From a bacterium (lineage in GTDB: Bacteria; Elusimicrobiota; Elusimicrobia; UBA1565; UBA9628), in the NCBI GenBank assembly GCA_021799485.1, contig JAJZAK010000020.1:1-40664 (forward strand): DNA of 40,664 nucleotides, given 5' to 3'. This document shows, piece after piece, positions 25,005 to 32,087 of the stretch; positions within the stretch are counted from its first letter, which is position 1; each line of letters begins with the position of its first letter. The notes beneath the pieces are model-generated. The model did not search any database. It saw only the letters and a program-made list of their open reading frames with translations, and had not been told where the DNA came from. Both the position numbers and the translations under genes were made by a program.

Positions 25005-26333
25005 TCATGAACCGACGCTGTTTTCCTTGGCCTTCCGTCGCCATCTCTCGCGTTCCGTTTCGGCGCCTTCGTCTTGCCACTCAAATTCCACAGCGCCGCA
25101 GCAGACGACGTCGCCCTCGGCGGCTCCCAGGCGCCGGAGCGCCTTGTCCACGCCGATTTTTCTCAAGGTGTTCTGGAATCGTGCTACGGCTTCCGGGAGT
25201 TCGGGGCGCAGCATCGCGGCCATCTTTTCGACGAGGTTCCCACGCAAAGCGAAGCGGCCGTCCTTCTGGCGCGCGACGGAGAATCCCTGCTCGACGCGCA
25301 CCGAACCAGGCGTCAAGGTGGCGGCGGCGCGAAAGGGTCCCGGCTTCGGGAGCTCGGACAAGGTTTTGATCGCCTCGTCCAAAAGCGCGTCGACGCCCTC
25401 CCCGGTCGCGGCCGAGACGCCGATGACCCGGCGCCGGCGGTAATGCCGCTTCAACGTCCCCAGCACCGCCCTGCCCTCGGGAAGATCCATCTTGTTGACG
25501 ACCAGTATTTTAGGCTTGCGGGCAAGCCCGGGGCTAAAGGACGCAAGTTCGGCCTCGATGAGCCGTACGCCGTCGCGCGGCTCCAGGCCCCCGAAGCCCA
25601 GCGGGTCGATCAGGTGCCACAGAAGCCGCGTCCTCTCGATATGCCGCAGAAACCCGTCGCCCAGCCCCGTCCCCTTGTGGGCGCCCTCGATCAAGCCGGG
25701 GATGTCCGCGGCGACGAAGTTTTCCTCCTTATGGGAGACGACGCCCAAATGAGGCTGTAGCGTCGTGAATGGGTAGTCGGCGATCTTGGGCCTGGCCTTC
25801 GAAATGCGGGCCAACATGCTCGACTTGCCGGCGTTCGGCAATCCCACGAGGCCCACGTCGGCCAGAAGCTTGAGCTCGATATCGATCGTCGCCTTCTCCC
25901 CCGGCTCTCCCTTCTCGGCGATCCGGGGCGCCGTATGGCGCTGGGTCTTGAAGGAGAGATTCCCTCGTCCGCCCCGCCCGCCCTTGGCGGCGAGAAAGCG
26001 GCTCCCCTCCTCGCAGAGATCGGCCTGACAGAGTCCGTCCTTGAAGACGACGGTGCCCAACGGAACGCAAATCACGCAGTCCGATCCCGATTCCCCCGTC
26101 TTGTCCGAGCCCTTGCCGTTGCCCCCGTCCTCGCCCTTGCGATGAGGCCGCCTCGCCAGATCGAGGAATGTGAACAGGCTCGAACTCGCCTCCAAAATGA
26201 CGTCGCCCCCCTTTCCGCCGTCGCCCCCGTCCGGGCCGCCAAAGGGGATATATTTTTCCCGCCGAAAGGACATGCAGCCGGAGCCTCCATCGCCTCCCGA
26301 CAAAAAAAGGCGGACGCGATCGATGAAGTCCAT
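25005..26333 (-). CDS. obgE: GTPase ObgE/CgtA
   Basis: A 442-residue Obg GTPase that acts in 50S ribosome assembly and stress control. The glycine-rich Obg fold fills residues 1-158 (FGGPDGGDGGKGGDV). The G domain has G1 GLPNAGKS at 164-171, G3 DIPGLIEGA at 210-218, NKMD and SAATG. A C-terminal OCT domain is present (VEKMAAMLRPELPEAV ... GVDKALRRLGAAEGD) with a short acidic/basic tail. Preceded by rplU and rpmA, the classic order. A 90-nt spacer with small repeats separates it from rpmA. Confidence 0.97.
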   Translation of the reverse strand: MDFIDRVRLFLSGGDGGSGCMSFRREKYIPFGGPDGGDGGKGGDVILEASSSLFTFLDLARRPHRKGEDGGNGKGSDKTGESGSDCVICVPLGTVVFKDGLCQADLCEEGSRFLAAKGGRGGRGNLSFKTQRHTAPRIAEKGEPGEKATIDIELKLLADVGLVGLPNAGKSSMLARISKARPKIADYPFTTLQPHLGVVSHKEENFVAADIPGLIEGAHKGTGLGDGFLRHIERTRLLWHLIDPLGFGGLEPRDGVRLIEAELASFSPGLARKPKILVVNKMDLPEGRAVLGTLKRHYRRRRVIGVSAATGEGVDALLDEAIKTLSELPKPGPFRAAATLTPGSVRVEQGFSVARQKDGRFALRGNLVEKMAAMLRPELPEAVARFQNTLRKIGVDKALRRLGAAEGDVVCCGAVEFEWQDEGAETERERWRRKAKENSVGS

Positions 26334-26423
26334 GGGAAGTTTTCAGCAGTCAGCGTTCACCCATCAGCGGGCATGCGAAACTCATGGCCGACGACCGAAA
26401 GCTGAGAGCCGAGCGCTGAAAGA
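26334..26423. repeat. Spacer with inverted TCAGC/GCTGA elements
   Basis: The 90-nt gap between rpmA and obgE holds TTCAGC (26342-26347), TCAGC (26350-26354) and TCAGC (26364-26368), then GCTGA (26401-26405) and GCTGAA (26415-26420) in the opposite sense. The two groups could pair to form a loose hairpin in the mRNA. Composition is lower in GC than the genes. It may be a small intergenic repeat or an attenuating structure between ribosomal-protein and GTPase genes. Confidence 0.45.
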
Positions 26424-26684
26424 TCAGGCTTTGACGGGGACGACGCTGACGCGTTTCTTATCCTTATAGGCCCAACCGAAGGTTACGATCCCGTCGGCCT
26501 TCGCGAAAAGCGTGTCGTCCTTGCCGAGGCCGACGTTCGCGCCGGGAAGGACCCGGGTTCCCCTCTGCCGAATAAGAACCATGCCGGCCTTGACGAGCTG
26601 CCCGCCGTAGCGCTTGACGCCGAGGCGCTGGGCGTTCGAATCGCGTCCGTTGGTGCTCGAACCTTGCGCTTTGGTGTGAGCCAT
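26424..26684 (-). CDS. rpmA: Ribosomal protein bL27
   Basis: An 86-residue protein with the L27 signature [21 protein letters not shown] and [23 protein letters not shown]. The N-terminus begins [10 protein letters not shown], without the cleavable extension found in Firmicutes, so the flexible tail reaching the peptidyl-transferase centre is encoded directly. A good Shine-Dalgarno (AGGAGA) overlaps the rplU stop. Second gene of rplU-rpmA-obgE. Confidence 0.97.
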   Translation of the reverse strand: MAHTKAQGSSTNGRDSNAQRLGVKRYGGQLVKAGMVLIRQRGTRVLPGANVGLGKDDTLFAKADGIVTFGWAYKDKKRVSVVPVKA

Positions 26685-26695
26685 GGGAGATTCTC

Positions 26696-27004
26696 CTAGT
26701 TCGCCGAAATGGCCGTGATGAGGATGTCGCTGATCTCCTGGCGATGGCCATGCAGCCTCTTGTAGGCCTTTTTCGGGCGTCTCTTGAAAACCAAAATCTT
26801 GGGGCCGCGGCGATGGGAAAGAACCTTGGCCTTGACGACCGCCTTGCCGGAGGCGGGAGCCTTATCCTCGCTGGCGTCCGCGCCCGCCCATAGGGCGTTG
26901 AAGGAAAGCTCCGCGCCCTCGGGCTCGTCCACGCGCTCGACCGTCACGCGCTCGCCCTCCTTGACCCAATATTGCTTGCCGCCGGTTTCGATGATCGCGT
27001 ACAT
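26696..27004 (-). CDS. rplU: Ribosomal protein bL21
   Basis: Predicted 102 residues from the ATG at 27004, preceded by AAGGAAA; the open frame has an earlier ATG 45 nt upstream that would put an unusual tail on L21. Typical features are [18 protein letters not shown] at the N-terminus and [21 protein letters not shown] near the end. A small acidic insert ([12 protein letters not shown]) sits in the middle. First gene of the rplU-rpmA-obgE-hpnCDE run; its start lies 31 nt inside the 3' side of the permease gene region, so it may be read from the permease transcript or a promoter within it. Confidence 0.96.
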   Translation of the reverse strand: MYAIIETGGKQYWVKEGERVTVERVDEPEGAELSFNALWAGADASEDKAPASGKAVVKAKVLSHRRGPKILVFKRRPKKAYKRLHGHRQEISDILITAISAN

Positions 27005-27035
27005 ATATTTTTCCTTAGGAAGCCTAGAATAGCAA

Positions 27036-28262
27036 TTATGAGGGTCCAAGCGCCAGATAGAGAGTCCCTAGCGCCATCAGGAAAATCGAGACGGGAGCGC
27101 CGGCCCTGAAATACTCCCAGAAACCGACCCGCGCCTGGCCCTCGGCGCTCTCAAAGACGATAAGGTTGGCGACGGAGCCGATGATGGTGAGATTTCCCGC
27201 GAGACTTGATGCCAAGGAAAGATCGAGCCAGAGGGAGGTTTCCCGGCCCAAATGCGGAATGATATTGACCAGAAAAACGACGGAGGGCACGTTGCTGACA
27301 AGGTTGCCCAGCAGCGCGCTCGCCCCGGTCAAGGCCCAGAGCCTGTCGGCGATGGGAGTCTTGGCCGCGGCCTCGAGAGCCCCCCAGAATAGGCTCAGGA
27401 GCCCGGATTGCCTCACCGCGCCCATCACGACGAAAAGACCGGCGAACATCAAAAGGAGCTCCCAGTCGATATACCGGAAGGCCGCGCGGGGACGCGTCGC
27501 CCCCGCGAGAATCAAGAGGGCCGCGACGGAGGCCGCGGCAAGGGGCGCCGACACGTTGAAGGCGAAAAGGGCGAGGAGCAAGGCGGTGGCGCCGAGGCAG
27601 GCATAGATGAGCCTCCCTCGCGGCACGGCCTCGATCGGCTCGCCGACGATCTTGCGCCCCTCGGCGAACTCGCGCGGATAGAGCCTGCGGATCACGGCGT
27701 AGTTTGCGAAAAGACCCAGGACGGCGAAGGGCAGCAGGCGCGAGGTAAAAATCCCGAAGGGGATGCCGGAATGTATCGCGACCATCATGTTCTGGGGGTT
27801 TCCCATCGGGGTCGCCGAGGAACCGATGTTGGACGCCGTCGCGAGCGCGATAAGATAGGGGTTGGGGTGGAGCTGGGCCCGGCGGGCGATTCGGAGGACG
27901 ATGGGGGTCAACATGAGGCAGATCGTGTCGTTCATGAAAAGCGCCGACAAGGCCCCGGCGGAGACGACGACCAAGCCCAAAAGTTCCCGTGTCGTCCTGG
28001 CGCGAGAGAGGATGAGCCGCTCCACTTCGTCGAAAAATCCGCTGATTTGCAGGTAGCCGATCACGATCATCATTCCCAGGATAAAAAGGAGGGTGTCGTC
28101 ATCGACGAGACTGTAGGCTTGATGGAGCGGAACGACCTTAAAGAGGACGACCGCGACCGCGCCTAGGAGAGCCGCGGCGGGCCGCCGGATGAAGATGCCC
28201 CGCGAGTTCGGAAAGGAAAAAAGGAAATACGTGACAAGGAGGATGAGCCCCGCGGCGAGCAC
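27036..28262 (-). CDS. ArsB/NhaD/SLC13-type ion transporter
   Basis: A 408-residue inner-membrane permease of the ion transporter (IT) superfamily, with about eleven helices and a GTG start. Family hallmarks are MNDTICLMLTPIVL after helix 4 and ATASNIGSSATPMGNPQNMM, the re-entrant substrate loop of ArsB, P-protein and DASS carriers. A second equivalent loop near the C-terminus reads NLVSNVPSVVFLVNI and SLAGNLTIIGSVANLI. Substrate (arsenite, Na+/H+, dicarboxylate or sulfate) cannot be told. No arsR or arsC is near, so arsenic resistance is not implied. It ends 31 nt before the rplU start. Confidence 0.82.
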   Translation of the reverse strand: MLAAGLILLVTYFLFSFPNSRGIFIRRPAAALLGAVAVVLFKVVPLHQAYSLVDDDTLLFILGMMIVIGYLQISGFFDEVERLILSRARTTRELLGLVVVSAGALSALFMNDTICLMLTPIVLRIARRAQLHPNPYLIALATASNIGSSATPMGNPQNMMVAIHSGIPFGIFTSRLLPFAVLGLFANYAVIRRLYPREFAEGRKIVGEPIEAVPRGRLIYACLGATALLLALFAFNVSAPLAAASVAALLILAGATRPRAAFRYIDWELLLMFAGLFVVMGAVRQSGLLSLFWGALEAAAKTPIADRLWALTGASALLGNLVSNVPSVVFLVNIIPHLGRETSLWLDLSLASSLAGNLTIIGSVANLIVFESAEGQARVGFWEYFRAGAPVSIFLMALGTLYLALGPS

Positions 28263-28280
28263 CGAGGGAATCTACCAAAA

Positions 28281-28377
28281 ACGCCGGGGGTCAGATCTCG
28301 AAATCCGGAAATCCGGTGACACCATACGCATTTCCAAGGAGATAATCAGTATGGTGTCACCGGATTTCCGGCGCGAG
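28281..28377. mobile_element. REP/MITE-like inverted-repeat element
   Basis: A perfect 22-bp inverted repeat, arms 28305-28326 and 28350-28371, encloses a 23-nt AT-rich loop. A further CTCG/CGAG pair (28297-28300 with 28374-28377) extends the stem past a small internal loop. The left flank reads GGGGGTCAGATCTCG, and GGGTCAGRTCT next to a hairpin is, from memory, typical of REP-type units mobilised by REP-associated (Y1/RAYT) transposases. No transposase is present, so it would be a non-autonomous copy. It lies downstream of the TlpA gene and upstream of the permease, and could also act as a terminator or mRNA end stabiliser. Confidence 0.7.
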
Positions 28378-28387
28378 GGCGGGGAAA

Positions 28388-28939
28388 CTAAGGTTCCGCC
28401 ATGGCCCGGACGGCCTTTTGAATCTCATCCGCTATGGAAGCATCGAAGCCTTCCCAACGGCCCCTCATCGTCCCGCTGGAATCAATGAGGAAAACGGCGG
28501 GCATTGTCCTCGCGCCATAAGCGTCGAAAACGCGACCCCGCGGATCCAGAAGCACGGGGTAGCTTATGCCCCATTTCCTCGCGGATGTCGCCGCAATCCC
28601 GGGCTCGGCGTCTTCGTCGATCCCCAACACCACCAAATTCTTCTCATGAAATCGCTGATAGATTCGCTCGTATGCGGGAACGGACTCTCGGCAGGATCCG
28701 CACCATGCGGCCCAGAAGTCGAGGAGCACGGCCTTCCCCCTCCAATCGGAAAACCTCTTCGTTTGACCCGAAAGGTCCCGGAGGGAGAAATCGGGGGCGG
28801 GAGCGCCCATGATCCCGCCCTCGGAAAGATTCATCTCCTTGCAGCCAGAGGCGAGCGCCGACATCAATGCCAGCAAGAAGAGCGATCGGAATCGGCCATC
28901 CCGGCCCTTACTCCCTCCTTTAAAACATATACATGACAT
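28388..28939 (-). CDS. TlpA/ResA-like thiol-disulfide lipoprotein
   Basis: A 183-residue thioredoxin-fold protein. The N-terminus has a short basic region, a hydrophobic stretch and a lipobox-like ALASGC with C33, so it is probably lipid-anchored facing the periplasm. The active site is WAAWCGSC (C80, C83), and the cis-Pro loop is ARTMPAVFLID. The insert GIDEDAEPGIAATSARKWG is of TlpA/ResA type. It would reduce disulfides, for example in cytochrome c maturation or metal-site assembly. The ATG overlaps the stop of the beta-barrel gene by 20 nt, so the two are coupled. Confidence 0.87.
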   Translation of the reverse strand: MSCICFKGGSKGRDGRFRSLFLLALMSALASGCKEMNLSEGGIMGAPAPDFSLRDLSGQTKRFSDWRGKAVLLDFWAAWCGSCRESVPAYERIYQRFHEKNLVVLGIDEDAEPGIAATSARKWGISYPVLLDPRGRVFDAYGARTMPAVFLIDSSGTMRGRWEGFDASIADEIQKAVRAMAEP

Positions 28940-29858
28940 TGAAGGTATAGTACTGCGCCGCGATTAGCTGATTGCCGTTGACGAATTGGTAGACCGGGAA
29001 GCCCACGTAGCCGTACATCCGCAGCGACCCCGCGTCGGCCTCAAGTCCGGGCGCGGCGATGACGCGGCGGTAGCCCGTATCCCGTGAATCGGCCGCGGGG
29101 CCGGAATCCCGCCATCGGTAGGACGCCAAGGCTTCTGCGAAGGGAGAAAGCTTGACCCTTCCGATCCCCCAGCGTTCATAATCAGCCGCGGCCGCCGCGT
29201 CGATCTCGGAGCCTGGCCGGTAGCCGTTCGAGATGAACACCGGGATGTCGGCCATGGCGTTCGTCCACCAACTCCAATAGCTCTTCTTCGAGAAACGTCC
29301 GAAGTGATACCCTCCGGCGAGCACGTCGGTGCTTCCGGTCCCGAGCTCCGTGTCGCGGTCGAAGCCAGGATACGTATCGTCGCCGTTGGCGAGCTTGGCG
29401 CCCAACATCAAGCCGCTCGCCATCGTGGGAGACATTCCCGTATAAATCCCCATGACGCGGGCGTCGCCCAAGGCCCAGTGATTGAACTCTCCCGAACCCG
29501 CGGGTCCGGCGTCGCCCGTGTAGCTGCGGAAATCATAGGGCTGCTGAGCCATGACGCCCCACTTTCTGTTGAACATATACTGGAAGCCCGCCGTGTCGAA
29601 GTCGGTCTTGATTTTCTTGTCGGGATTGTCCGCGGCCGGGGCCGGCGAAGCCCCGCTCCAGTTTTGATTCTGATTCATCCCGTCGAATTCATCCCAGATC
29701 ATGCCGCCCGGCTTCGTCGGGAGCACGGTGCCCACCCCGACGTCGAAGACACCGCAGCCGCAGGCGCAAGGCCAGCTCGGCATGGGAACGGCTATCGCCA
29801 ACGCCGCGCACCAAACCACAATCCGTAAATGAAGAAAAGGGCGCGTTTGAGTCCTCAT
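28920..29858 (-). CDS. Predicted outer-membrane beta-barrel with N-terminal Cys cluster
   Basis: A 312-residue exported protein. Signal peptide at about 1-31 (LRIVVWCAALAIAVPMPSWP), immediately followed by CACGCGVFDVG, three closely spaced Cys that would lie at the mature N-terminus. The rest is rich in alternating Tyr/Trp/Gly strands (YMFNRKWGVMAQQPYDF, AGGYHFGRFSKKSYWSWW) and the chain ends YTFNVMYMF, the terminal Phe of outer-membrane barrels. The family has no name I can give. Its coupling to a TlpA-like reductase suggests that the Cys cluster needs to be kept reduced or loaded with metal such as copper; that is inference. Confidence 0.65.
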   Translation of the reverse strand: MRTQTRPFLHLRIVVWCAALAIAVPMPSWPCACGCGVFDVGVGTVLPTKPGGMIWDEFDGMNQNQNWSGASPAPAADNPDKKIKTDFDTAGFQYMFNRKWGVMAQQPYDFRSYTGDAGPAGSGEFNHWALGDARVMGIYTGMSPTMASGLMLGAKLANGDDTYPGFDRDTELGTGSTDVLAGGYHFGRFSKKSYWSWWTNAMADIPVFISNGYRPGSEIDAAAAADYERWGIGRVKLSPFAEALASYRWRDSGPAADSRDTGYRRVIAAPGLEADAGSLRMYGYVGFPVYQFVNGNQLIAAQYYTFNVMYMF

Positions 29859-29888
29859 GGCCGGAATATGATATAGAATTCTTCGAAT
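29847..29888. promoter_or_regulatory. Divergent promoter region, carbamoyltransferase operon and barrel gene
   Basis: A short AT-rich gap between divergent genes. On the plus strand TTGAGT (29847-29852) and GATATA (29870-29875) are 17 bp apart, reading toward the DUF5989-like gene, whose ATG is only 13 nt beyond the -10 with no Shine-Dalgarno. An imperfect dyad ATTC-TTC-GAAT lies at about 29878-29888. The promoter for the barrel gene is less clear. Confidence 0.4.
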
Positions 29889-30062
29889 ATGGCTGCTCGA
29901 ATCAAATCGCGACTTGGTCTTTTCAGGGAGTTGTTTCGCTTCCTTTGGAGGGAGCGGCTGTGGTGGATGATCCCGATGGTCGTGACGCTGCTCCTCGTCG
30001 GCCTTCTCGTCGTCGTTTCCATGAACTCAGCCGTCGCCCCCTTCGTCTACACCCTGTTTTGA
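29889..30062 (+). CDS. DUF5989-like small membrane protein
   Basis: A 57-residue protein, too short for common ORF cut-offs. A basic N-terminus (MAARIKSRLGLFRELFRF) leads to LWRERLWWMIPMVVTLLL and one membrane helix (about 27-45), ending VAPFVYTLF. Proteins of this size and pattern (LWRFLRERKKWWLLPIV-type) are encoded beside carbamoyltransferases in many bacteria and are classed as DUF5989. The stop TGA overlaps the TTG start of the next gene. It likely forms a membrane complex with its neighbours. Confidence 0.8.
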   Translation: MAARIKSRLGLFRELFRFLWRERLWWMIPMVVTLLLVGLLVVVSMNSAVAPFVYTLF

Positions 30063-30277
30063 CCCGCCTTAAAGCGTTTTTTAAGGAAGTCATCCTCCCT
30101 CTCCCGGGCCTCGTCCTCTTGGCCGTCGCCTATGTTCTTATCATCTGCCCCTATGGGTTTCTTTACAGGCGCTTCGCCTCGCCAGGACGTTTCAAGCCCG
30201 AACCGCGCCGCCCCTCTTATTGGAAGGACCGCGGGCCGGAGCCGCCGTCGATGGAGCGGGCGCGCGAGCGTTTTTAG
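30059..30277 (+). CDS. SxtJ-like mini membrane protein
   Basis: Predicted 72 residues starting from TTG at 30059, which overlaps the preceding stop as TTGA. An in-frame ATG 114 nt earlier would lie wholly within the upstream gene and gives an implausible N-terminus. One hydrophobic segment (LPGLVLLAVAYVLIICPYGFLYRRF) and a C-terminus RRPSYWKDRGPEPPS match the second half of SxtJ-family proteins, which are usually about 130 residues with SYW-type tails. It is thus a shortened version with fewer helices. The carbamoyltransferase ATG begins directly after its stop. Coordinated translation of all three is likely. Confidence 0.7.
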   Translation: MTRLKAFFKEVILPLPGLVLLAVAYVLIICPYGFLYRRFASPGRFKPEPRRPSYWKDRGPEPPSMERARERF

Positions 30278-32071
30278 ATGAGAATTCTTGGCGTCTCCTG
30301 CTATTTCCATGACGCGGCGGCGGCGCTCCTTGAAAACGGCGTTCTCGTCGCGGCGGCCGAGGAGGAGCGCTTCACTCGCCAAAAGCACGATTTCTCCTTT
30401 CCCGAGAGGGCGATCCAGTTCTGCCTCGACCAGGCCGGCGTTCAGGGACCCGATATCGACTACGTCGCCTTCTTCGAGAAGCCCCTCGTCAAGTTCGAAC
30501 GCCTTCTTCTAAGCTCCGTCTATTTCGCTCCCCGATCGCGCCGGGTCTTCCAAGAAGCCATGCAGGCTTGGCTCGCGGATAAGCTCTGGATCAAGGAGAA
30601 GCTCTCGGACCACCTGGGCATCCCGCCCGAGCGGGTGCTTTTCCTCGAGCACCATCTCTCCCACGCCTCCGCGGCCTTCTTTTGCTCTCCCTTCGAGGAG
30701 GCGGCCGTCCTGACCGTTGACGGCGTCGGCGAATGGGCGACGGCGACCTTGGGCCGAGGCCGCGCGAGTTTTTCCTCCGGAACGAACGGGATTGAAATCC
30801 TCTCTGAACTCTCATTCCCGCACTCCTTGGGCCTTCTCTATTCCGCCTTCACGGCCTTCCTCGGATTCGAGGTCAACGAGGGCGAATATAAAGTCATGGG
30901 CATGGCGCCCTTCGGCGAGCCCCGCTATGTTCGGGAAATTTTGCGCACGATCGATCTCAAGGAAGACGGCTCCTTCGCCGCCGACGCGAACTACTATTCC
31001 TACGCCTGGCGCGCGGATTTTTCCTTCACTCGGAGGCTCACGGAGCTTCTAGGCCCTCCCAGAACCCCCGGCCGACGCTTCGTGACCGCCCGCACGAGCC
31101 TTTTCGACGACCCCGCCCCCCCGACCTCCGAGGAACTGGCCTCCAACCAAAAGTACGCGGACATCGCGGCCAGCATCCAGAAAGTGACCGAAGACATCCT
31201 TCTTAAAATGGCTCGGGAGCTTCACCGCCGCACGGGTCTCACCAAGCTCGCGATCGGCGGGGGCGTGGGCTACAACTGCGTGGCGAACGCCCGCATCCTG
31301 CGAGAGACCCCTTTCGAAGAGATTTATCTCCATCCCGCGAGCGGGGATTCGGGCGCGGCAGCAGGTGCCGCCCTCTACGCCTGGCATGTGCTTTTCGGGA
31401 AACCCCGGCGCTTCGTGATGCGCCACGCCTTCTGGGGCAAGGACTACGGCGCGGACGAGATGCGCCTGGCGCTCCGAGAATCGGGACTTCCCTTCACGGA
31501 ACTCCCCGCCGATCGTTTGGCCGAGAAGACCGCCGAACTTTTAAAGGAAGGCCTGATTTTAGGGCTTTCCCGCGGGCGCTTCGAGTGGGGCCCACGCGCC
31601 CTGGGGCATCGATCCATCCTGGCCGACCCGACACGGCCCGAGATGAAGGACCGCGTCAACATCGCGGTCAAGTTCCGGGAACCCTTCCGCCCCTTCGCGC
31701 CCTCGGTCGTCGCGGAGGAAGCCGAACGTTACTTTGATCTCGGAAAGGCCGCGGGAGCGGAGCCTCTGCGCTTCATGCTGATGACGCTTCCGGTCAAGGC
31801 CGAAGCCGCCCGCCGCGTCCCCGCCGTCGTCCACGCCGACCAGTCGGCGCGGCTCCAGCTCGTTTATCCCGAGGCCCAGGAAGGGGACCGTTTCTTCTAT
31901 GAGCTCTTAAAGGCCTTTGGCCGCCGAAGCGGCATCCCCATGCTCCTCAACACGAGCTTCAATCTCAAGGGAGAGCCCATCGTCGCCGCGCCCCGGGAGG
32001 CGGTCGCGACCTTTCTCAAATCGGGCATGGACGCCCTCGTCCTGGGCCCTTTTCTCGCGCGCAAAAAGTAG
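30278..32071 (+). CDS. NodU/CmcH-type carbamoyltransferase
   Basis: A 597-residue enzyme of the O-carbamoyltransferase family. The N-terminal ASKHA-like domain has GVSCYFHDAAAALL (H11), LEHHLSHASAAFF (H125, H126, H129) and TVDGVGEWATATLG. The C-terminal YrdC-like part has GWGPRALGHRSI-type sequence (FEWGPRALGHRSILADP) and LLNTSFNLKGEPIV. It transfers carbamoyl from carbamoyl phosphate, through carbamoyl-AMP, to a hydroxyl of a sugar or secondary metabolite. The acceptor is not revealed by neighbours; the two preceding small membrane proteins suggest a membrane-associated glycan. Convergent with the Ser/Thr kinase gene 16 nt away. Confidence 0.93.
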   Translation: MRILGVSCYFHDAAAALLENGVLVAAAEEERFTRQKHDFSFPERAIQFCLDQAGVQGPDIDYVAFFEKPLVKFERLLLSSVYFAPRSRRVFQEAMQAWLADKLWIKEKLSDHLGIPPERVLFLEHHLSHASAAFFCSPFEEAAVLTVDGVGEWATATLGRGRASFSSGTNGIEILSELSFPHSLGLLYSAFTAFLGFEVNEGEYKVMGMAPFGEPRYVREILRTIDLKEDGSFAADANYYSYAWRADFSFTRRLTELLGPPRTPGRRFVTARTSLFDDPAPPTSEELASNQKYADIAASIQKVTEDILLKMARELHRRTGLTKLAIGGGVGYNCVANARILRETPFEEIYLHPASGDSGAAAGAALYAWHVLFGKPRRFVMRHAFWGKDYGADEMRLALRESGLPFTELPADRLAEKTAELLKEGLILGLSRGRFEWGPRALGHRSILADPTRPEMKDRVNIAVKFREPFRPFAPSVVAEEAERYFDLGKAAGAEPLRFMLMTLPVKAEAARRVPAVVHADQSARLQLVYPEAQEGDRFFYELLKAFGRRSGIPMLLNTSFNLKGEPIVAAPREAVATFLKSGMDALVLGPFLARKK

Positions 32072-32087
32072 GGCGTCAGACTTCCGC

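Noticed and set aside
27036-28262. Arsenic-resistance role for the ArsB-like permease
   Set aside because: No arsR, arsC, arsA or arsM nearby; the IT-superfamily motifs do not fix the substrate.
29945-30058. ATG-started N-terminal extension of the SxtJ-like protein
   Set aside because: It is entirely within the DUF5989-like gene in another frame and reads as Asp/Arg/Pro-rich sequence. The TTG at 30059 fits translational coupling and family alignment.
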